The translations under genes and the position numbers were made by a program. Below the pieces are notes generated by a model. It had not been told where the DNA came from. It did no database searches and worked only from the letters and a program-made list of their open reading frames with translations. From Firmicutes bacterium CAG:555 (lineage in GTDB: Bacteria; Bacillota; Clostridia; Oscillospirales; Oscillospiraceae), in NCBI GenBank assembly GCA_000431075.1, contig HF986914.1:1-10272 (forward strand): a stretch of 10,272 nucleotides of DNA. Direction: 5' to 3'. Positions 7,376-10,272 of this stretch are shown in pieces. The first letter of the stretch is position 1, and every line of letters begins with the position of its first letter.

Positions 7376-7831
7376 ATGTTTACAAAATATTTAAGACTAA
7401 CAAAGAAAAACGCAGTAATAATTATTATCATAATTGCAGCACTTATGATGGCCGCCGTTATCCTCCGTTCATCTCCGGGCTGCAGCTTCGGCGTATCCGA
7501 GCTTATTAATGTTACAAACACCGAGGGACGGATAAAGTATTTGAAACAGCTTGGTTGGGATGCAAGCGCTTCAACCGAGGAATCAAAAACCGTCCTAATA
7601 CCTAAGGAGTTTGACGGCATTTTATTAAGCTACTCCAAGCTTCAGACTGATCAAGGATACGATTTTGCCTCGTTCGGAGGTTTAGAATGCACACAATATA
7701 CCTACGAGATTACAAACTATCCACATGTCGACGGCGCTGTCTACGCAACACTATATGTCAAAGGCGGCCGAGTCATCGGCGGCGATATTCACTCCGCCAG
7801 CATCGACGGCTTCATGCATACATTAAAATGA
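7376..7831 (+). CDS. DUF4830-family membrane-anchored protein
   Basis: 151 residues, the only plus-strand gene. A short basic N-terminus (MFTKYLRLTKKN) is followed by a transmembrane segment (about 13-30, rich in Ile) and an extracytoplasmic domain. That domain matches my recollection of DUF4830 proteins of Firmicutes: RIKYLKQLGW (52-61), IPKEFDGILLSYSKLQTDQG (75-94), YTYEITNYP (108-116) and a C-terminal VIGGDIHSASIDGFMHTL (133-150). DUF4830 has no established function. The start is unusual: the only Shine-Dalgarno-like stretch, AAAAAGG (7356-7362), is 13 bases from the ATG, with a TATAAT in between. The stop codon is one base from the 20-bp hairpin that closes the convergent operon. Confidence 0.82.
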   Translation: MFTKYLRLTKKNAVIIIIIIAALMMAAVILRSSPGCSFGVSELINVTNTEGRIKYLKQLGWDASASTEESKTVLIPKEFDGILLSYSKLQTDQGYDFASFGGLECTQYTYEITNYPHVDGAVYATLYVKGGRVIGGDIHSASIDGFMHTLK

Positions 7832-7832
7832 A

Positions 7833-7875
7833 AAGATATACGCCCTGTAAGCAGCGCTTACAGGGCGTATATCTT
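7833..7875 (-). terminator. Perfect 20-bp hairpin between convergent genes
   Basis: The arms at 7833-7852 and 7856-7875 are exact reverse complements, with a 3-base loop. On the minus strand the hairpin is followed by TTCATTTTAA, a usable U-rich tract, so it should terminate the mini membrane protein operon. On the plus strand the following GAGTTGAGG is not U-rich, although the stem could still block transcripts from the DUF4830 gene, whose stop is one base away. Confidence 0.8.
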
Positions 7876-7914
7876 GAGTTGAGGTATTTAATAAAAGGAG
7901 AATTACAAATCGAT

Positions 7915-8103
7915 TTAAGCCTTCAGGCCGAGCATTCTTGCTTCCTCAATAAGGGAGCCTACGAACGCTGCGCCGCTGACGATGGCTGCAACGCCAAACA
8001 CAATGTGAGCGGTAACGGTTGCTGCCTCACCCATGAAGCATGCAAACACTGCTGCTGCAATGATGCATACGATTGCAAGTTGTACAAAAAAGCTCTTTTT
8101 CAT
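7915..8103 (-). CDS. Mini membrane protein, second of tandem paralogous pair
   Basis: A 62-residue protein I do not recognise. It has two predicted transmembrane helices (about 7-24 and 32-51), a GEAAT turn between them and a polar tail (EEARMLGLKA). About 35 of 61 aligned positions are identical to the upstream neighbour, including LAIVC, AAAVFACFMG, AAT, AH and VFG. ATG at 8103 has GGAGG 8 bases upstream, and the surrounding leader matches that of its paralogue, so the duplicated unit includes the translation start region. It lies 57 bases downstream of the paralogue and is followed by a strong terminator, so the two form a compact operon. A toxin-, holin- or small-regulator-like role is possible, but nothing in the sequence fixes it. 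Confidence 0.78.
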   Translation of the reverse strand: MKKSFFVQLAIVCIIAAAVFACFMGEAATVTAHIVFGVAAIVSGAAFVGSLIEEARMLGLKA

Positions 8104-8148
8104 TTCAATTTCCTCCGTTCAAAATGTCCTATATAACTAACATCTAAT

Positions 8149-8163
8149 TGACTTAGTAAGTCA
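8149..8163. repeat. 15-bp palindrome between the mini membrane protein genes
   Basis: TGACTTAGTAAGTCA is a perfect 7-bp inverted repeat around one central base and includes the stop codon of the upstream mini gene (8161-8163). There is no U-tract beside it. It could be a small operator or a chance palindrome. Confidence 0.5.
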
Positions 8164-8346
8164 GGCGGTGAAGCCGAACTGCTTTGCATCTGCGGTCAGT
8201 GTGACTACAAACACAACGCTGCTGACGAGAGCTGCCAGACCAAATACGAGGTGTGCGACCGGAGTTGCTGCCATGCCCATGAAGCACGCAAAAACTGCTG
8301 CTGCGAAGAAGCACACGATTGCAAGTTCAGAAAGAATGTTTTTCAT
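8161..8346 (-). CDS. Mini membrane protein, first of tandem paralogous pair
   Basis: A 61-residue protein of unknown function with two predicted transmembrane helices (about 7-24 and 31-50) and a short polar tail (TADAKQFGFTA). ATG at 8346 has GGAGGT 7 bases upstream. A TTG six codons earlier would place that ribosome binding site inside the coding region, so it is rejected. The protein shares about 57 percent identity with the next gene; the first helix and its C-terminal CFMG are nearly invariant, including one Cys in each of LAIVC and FACFMG, and a His follows the turn. It is the first gene after a strong promoter with TTGACA and an extended -10, so it is probably well expressed. A 10-codon mini-ORF ends one base before its ATG. 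Confidence 0.8.
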   Translation of the reverse strand: MKNILSELAIVCFFAAAVFACFMGMAATPVAHLVFGLAALVSSVVFVVTLTADAKQFGFTA

Positions 8347-8384
8347 TTCAATTACCTCCGTCAAGATGTTTCATATTCATTTTC

Positions 8385-8410
8385 ACTTGTTTGTTTTACT
8401 TGTTTGTTTT
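8385..8410. repeat. Two perfect tandem 13-bp repeats in the mini-operon leader
   Basis: On the plus strand ACTTGTTTGTTTT occurs at 8385-8397 and again immediately at 8398-8410. In the transcript this becomes an A-rich, unstructured leader between the predicted start (about 8418) and the ribosome binding site. The core CTTGTTTG recurs in inverted orientation across the -35 (8451-8458), which suggests a protein-binding role. Confidence 0.8.
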
Positions 8411-8424
8411 CCCTTTGTGACTAT

Positions 8425-8453
8425 AATATAGCACCGAGTTTGTTAAATGTCAA
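8425..8453 (-). promoter_or_regulatory. Strong sigma-A-like promoter of the mini membrane protein operon
   Basis: On the minus strand a consensus TTGACA (8448-8453) lies 17 bases from TATATT (8425-8430), which is preceded by TGC, an extended -10. This is the closest match to consensus in the window. The predicted start is near 8418, with a leader of about 70 bases to the first ATG. GTTTGTT-type motifs surround it. Confidence 0.78.
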
Positions 8454-8513
8454 ACAAGATATTGTGAAGTTTGTTTTAAGCATTACTTAACGCTAATGCG
8501 CATTAAAATATGC

Positions 8514-8549
8514 AAAAAGCACGGTAACTCAACGGTTTCCGTGCTTTTT
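8514..8549. terminator. Bidirectional intrinsic terminator after the phosphatase gene
   Basis: AAAAAGCACGG (8514-8524) and CCGTGCTTTTT (8539-8549) are exact reverse complements, and the inner AAC/GTT can extend the stem past one mismatch. T-tracts flank it on both strands (six Ts on plus, five on minus). It ends the minus-strand phosphatase transcript and insulates the mini-operon promoter. Confidence 0.88.
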
Positions 8550-8616
8550 TGATTATTTCATTGTATATTCGAAAAAAGTCGTTAAGCTGCCCCGGCTGCT
8601 GATCATCTCAGGCTCG

Positions 8617-9072
8617 TCATTTTTTTGCGATATAACACAAAAGGCCGGTGCAGCCTTCGAGGACATCCTTCCATGTTGCTTCAAAGTCTCGTGTGTACCA
8701 TGGGTCGGCGACGCTGCCGGGTCTTGCGGTGTAGTCCATGAGCAGGCTGAGCTTGCCCTCGGGGTCACCATGGAACAATCTGCGCAGATTGCACATATTC
8801 TCCTCGTCCATACCGATGATGAGGTCAAACTTATCGTAGTCTGCCCGCCTCACCTGCCGTGCGGTCTTGCCATCGCAGGCTATGCCGTGTTCTTGTAGCT
8901 TGCGTCTTGCGGGCAGGTACACGGGGTTTCCAATCTCCTCCGTGCTTGTCGCCGCAGATTCTATCAAAAACTCGTCTGATAGCCCCGCCTTTGCAGCTAT
9001 ATCCTTCATCACAAATTCAGCCATCGGACTTCTGCAGATGTTGCCGTGGCAGACGAATAAGATTTTTGTCAT
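8617..9072 (-). CDS. Low-molecular-weight protein tyrosine phosphatase
   Basis: A cytosolic phosphatase removing phosphate from tyrosine (or arginine) residues; relatives act in capsule/exopolysaccharide regulation or stress. It is 151 residues from ATG at 9072, the normal family size. The catalytic loop is complete: C8-HGNIC-R14-S15 (CX5RS) close to the N-terminus, and the general acid D123 is in the DPW motif (123-125). The frame extends upstream to a GTG at 9246, adding 58 residues, but that extension is the decayed end of another gene and should not be annotated as part of the phosphatase. CGGAGA lies 4-5 bases before the ATG at 9072. No kinase or polysaccharide genes are nearby, so the substrate cannot be guessed. 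Confidence 0.93.
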   Translation of the reverse strand: MTKILFVCHGNICRSPMAEFVMKDIAAKAGLSDEFLIESAATSTEEIGNPVYLPARRKLQEHGIACDGKTARQVRRADYDKFDLIIGMDEENMCNLRRLFHGDPEGKLSLLMDYTARPGSVADPWYTRDFEATWKDVLEGCTGLLCYIAKK

Positions 9073-9092
9073 AGTGTCTCCGTTTTCTGAAA

Positions 9093-9271
9093 TTACGCTT
9101 CCATATATTTGTGAAGCTCGGCGACCGAGCTGTCCTTGCTTTCGTAGTGGCAGCAATTCGGGGAGCTTCTTTTTGTCGTAGCTTATGATGCAGTCGGGCA
9201 GGACATGTACGGTGTAACCGTTTTTCGTCATGTTATAGCAGGTCAATTACGACCAATATGCTGTTTTTCAT
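9093..9271 (-). pseudogene. Remnant of an isochorismatase/cysteine-hydrolase family gene
   Basis: Three pieces of a recognisable gene remain in different frames. The start MKNSILVVIDL (ATG at 9271, GGGG 6 bases upstream) is the classic first strand of isochorismatase-family hydrolases, whose usual continuation is VVIDxQNDF; here it hits a stop two codons later. A second frame then reads MTKNGYTVHVLPDCIISYD and KKKLPE, like the C-terminal part of these enzymes. A further shift near 9146-9153 gives HYESKDSSVAELHKYMEA and a stop at 9093. About two thirds of a normal gene of roughly 170 codons is missing between the first two pieces, including the catalytic Cys and Lys regions. The promoter and ribosome binding site survive, and the phosphatase ATG follows after 20 bases, so the transcript may still serve the phosphatase. 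The family call rests on remembered motifs. Confidence 0.6.
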
Positions 9272-9302
9272 GCTTTTCCCCAATTCCCGCTTCCGCAGGC
9301 TC

Positions 9303-9331
9303 AGTATAGCATTATAAAAATTTTTTAGCAA
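9303..9331 (-). promoter_or_regulatory. Promoter for the decayed hydrolase and phosphatase
   Basis: On the minus strand TTGCTA (9326-9331) is followed after 17 bases by TATACT (9303-9308), preceded by TGC as an extended -10. The spacer is A5T5-rich. A nearby TATAAT (9309-9314) lacks a -35 at the right distance. It would drive the remnant gene and the phosphatase. Confidence 0.55.
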
Positions 9332-9348
9332 GCAATTAAAATTTAAGA

Positions 9349-9366
9349 AACGGAGTTTTCGCCGTT
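9349..9366 (-). terminator. Weak candidate terminator after the PII-like gene
   Basis: On the minus strand AACGG and CCGTT (9362-9366 and 9349-9353) form a 5-bp stem with an 8-base loop overlapping the PII-like stop codon, followed by TCTTAAATTTT. The stem is short, so efficiency is uncertain. Confidence 0.35.
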
Positions 9367-10054
9367 AAATGCCGACGACGGAGTCTATCGGCAGGGACAT
9401 CACGATGCCCTGTGCATCGCTGTGCATACCGCAGCTTTCGCCGATGCACTGCATGAGCGTCAGCTTGTTTGCCGAATCGGTCAGTATCAGAACTATCTCC
9501 TTTTCGTCCTGTGCGCTCAAGCCCCAAAAGCTTGTCACATCCTCGCTGCCGATGCGGCGGCTGTGGATAACGGTGCCACCTTTTACGCCTGCGCTGCGAA
9601 CGGTCTCCATCACATCACCGCTGAAGCCACGGTTCACTATCGCCGCAACAAGGGAGTATTTTGTTTCAGACATTGTGTTTTCTTCCTTTCCTTCGATATT
9701 CAGCAGCTCCTTCCCCGTGTTGCGGGCAAGGATGCGCAAGATCAGATTGTTTGCTCCGTTCAGCGGTACGGTAAATGCAATGCCGCTGTTTGCGGTGTTC
9801 AGCCGCAGCTCCGAGCGCAGCTTTTCCAGCAGAACGCCGGACAGGTCCCTCGGCACCATGCTGATCAGCACGCTTTTATCGATGCTTCCGAGGCCGAGCA
9901 TATCCATTATCTCGCTGGAGGCGGTGCCTTCGGCGCTGAAGCGATATTGCAGCGGCAGCGCACCCTTTTTGAACATCTCCGCCGCCCGCTCTGCGAGCTT
10001 TGGCGCGGTTATGACCGCAAGCAGCTGAAATGATGCTTTTTTCTCATATTCCAT
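9365..10054 (-). CDS. Tandem PII-like signalling protein linked to DUF1538
   Basis: 229 residues holding two related alpha/beta units, each shaped like a PII (GlnB-like) domain: about 8-108 and 131-229, joined by a charged linker (KELLNIEGKEENTMSE). The second unit has the clearer PII look: a first strand KYSLVAAIVNRG (132-143), the helix GDVMETVRSAGVKGGTVIHS (146-165), then a strand EKEIVLILTD (184-193) and the closing SLPIDSVVGI. No canonical uridylylated T-loop tyrosine is evident. The start is ATG at 10054 with GAGGAGG 9 bases upstream; the longer reading from 10096 would overlap the previous gene and hide that site. The gene begins one base after the DUF1538 stop. PII-type proteins commonly control membrane transporters, so it is likely to sense a nucleotide and act on that neighbour. 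The PII call is by pattern only. Confidence 0.75.
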   Translation of the reverse strand: MEYEKKASFQLLAVITAPKLAERAAEMFKKGALPLQYRFSAEGTASSEIMDMLGLGSIDKSVLISMVPRDLSGVLLEKLRSELRLNTANSGIAFTVPLNGANNLILRILARNTGKELLNIEGKEENTMSETKYSLVAAIVNRGFSGDVMETVRSAGVKGGTVIHSRRIGSEDVTSFWGLSAQDEKEIVLILTDSANKLTLMQCIGESCGMHSDAQGIVMSLPIDSVVGI

Positions 10055-10055
10055 T

Positions 10056-10272
10056 TTACTCAACCTCCTCAAGGTCAACGATAGCATCGCAGTCATCGGC
10101 GATCTGCGCCCTTTCCATCGATGCTCTCTTTCCTGTTTTCAGCTTATACACAACGCCCATAAGCTGAATGGCGATAAGCGGCGTAAGTGCGACAAGTGCG
10201 ACAACTCCGAATGCATCGGTCATAAGATTTCCTCCCACTGCCTCGCAGGCGCCTATGCTCAGCGGCAGCAGG
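10056..10272 (-). CDS. DUF1538-family membrane protein, 5' part beyond window
   Basis: Only the last 71 codons are present; the frame is open through the right edge with no convincing internal start, although a GTG at 10238 could be mistaken for one. The visible part reads LPLSIGACEAVGGNLMTDAF, then GVVALVALTPLIAIQLMGVVY: a conserved loop and the last transmembrane helix as I recall for DUF1538 (UmpA/UmpB-like) proteins, followed by a short basic-to-acidic cytoplasmic tail (KLKTGKRAS, then DDCDAIVDLEEVE). DUF1538 proteins are multi-pass membrane proteins of unproven, possibly transport, function, often found with PII-like genes as here. The downstream PII-like gene starts one base after the stop, and its ribosome binding site lies within the end of this gene, indicating translational coupling. 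Confidence 0.75.
   Translation of the reverse strand, partial: LLPLSIGACEAVGGNLMTDAFGVVALVALTPLIAIQLMGVVYKLKTGKRASMERAQIADDCDAIVDLEEVE

Noticed and set aside
7687..8136. Plus-strand 149-codon frame rich in Cys and His
   Set aside because: It runs out of frame through the end of the DUF4830 gene, across the terminator hairpin and antisense to a mini membrane gene. The Cys/His richness comes from reverse-complemented Ala/Met/Gly codons.
8385..8410. Tandem repeats as a CRISPR-like array
   Set aside because: Only two adjacent 13-bp copies with no spacers, located in a promoter leader.
8251..8490. Plus-strand Cys/His-rich 79-codon frame resembling a zinc-binding peptide
   Set aside because: Antisense to the first mini membrane gene and its promoter. 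The two antisense frames look alike only because the real genes are paralogues.
8553..8828. Minus-strand 91-codon frame past the end of the phosphatase
   Set aside because: Mostly out of frame inside the phosphatase, with no ribosome binding site. The unique tail of about 20 codons matched nothing I recognise.

Overview
The window reads as chromosomal DNA from a low-to-mid GC Gram-positive anaerobe of the class Clostridia, probably Oscillospiraceae/Ruminococcaceae-like. The basis is strong AGGAGG-type ribosome binding sites, sigma-A-like promoters, the gene families present (FtsEX, an S41 protease, GreA, a DUF4830 protein, DUF1538 with a PII-like protein) and codon usage rich in GCN, GGC and ATA. 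This placement is an inference; no rRNA gene is present. No mobile element, CRISPR array, tRNA or rRNA was seen.

Almost everything is on the minus strand, so transcription runs from right to left. From right to left: (i) the tail of a DUF1538 membrane protein running off the right edge, followed after 1 base by a tandem-domain PII-like protein; (ii) a promoter, a decayed isochorismatase-family gene and a low-molecular-weight protein tyrosine phosphatase, closed by a bidirectional terminator; (iii) a strong promoter with unusual GTTTGTT-type repeats driving two tandem paralogous 61-62 residue membrane proteins that I do not recognise, closed by a 20-bp hairpin; (iv) the only plus-strand gene, a DUF4830 membrane-anchored protein, convergent with (iii) and divergent from (v); (v) an RsuA-type rRNA pseudouridine synthase with its own promoter; (vi) a long co-directional cluster from a clear promoter: a CdaR/PucR-type regulator, ftsE, ftsX, a tiny secreted His/Cys-rich protein, a C-terminal processing protease (S41), greA and lysS, which runs off the left edge.

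Cluster (vi) joins envelope and division functions (FtsEX, which in other bacteria controls peptidoglycan hydrolases, plus a periplasm-facing S41 protease) to core information functions (GreA, LysRS). The position downstream of ftsX, where many Firmicutes carry an M23-type hydrolase or activator, holds only a 58-residue secreted peptide. LysRS has lost the usual end of the protein: past class II motif 3 it continues through an Ala/Pro linker into an EMAPII/Trbp111-like tRNA-binding domain.

The best candidates for undescribed biology are the tandem mini membrane proteins with their repeat-studded promoter and upstream mini-ORF, the His/Cys-rich secreted peptide in the ftsEX locus, and the tandem PII-like protein coupled to DUF1538.
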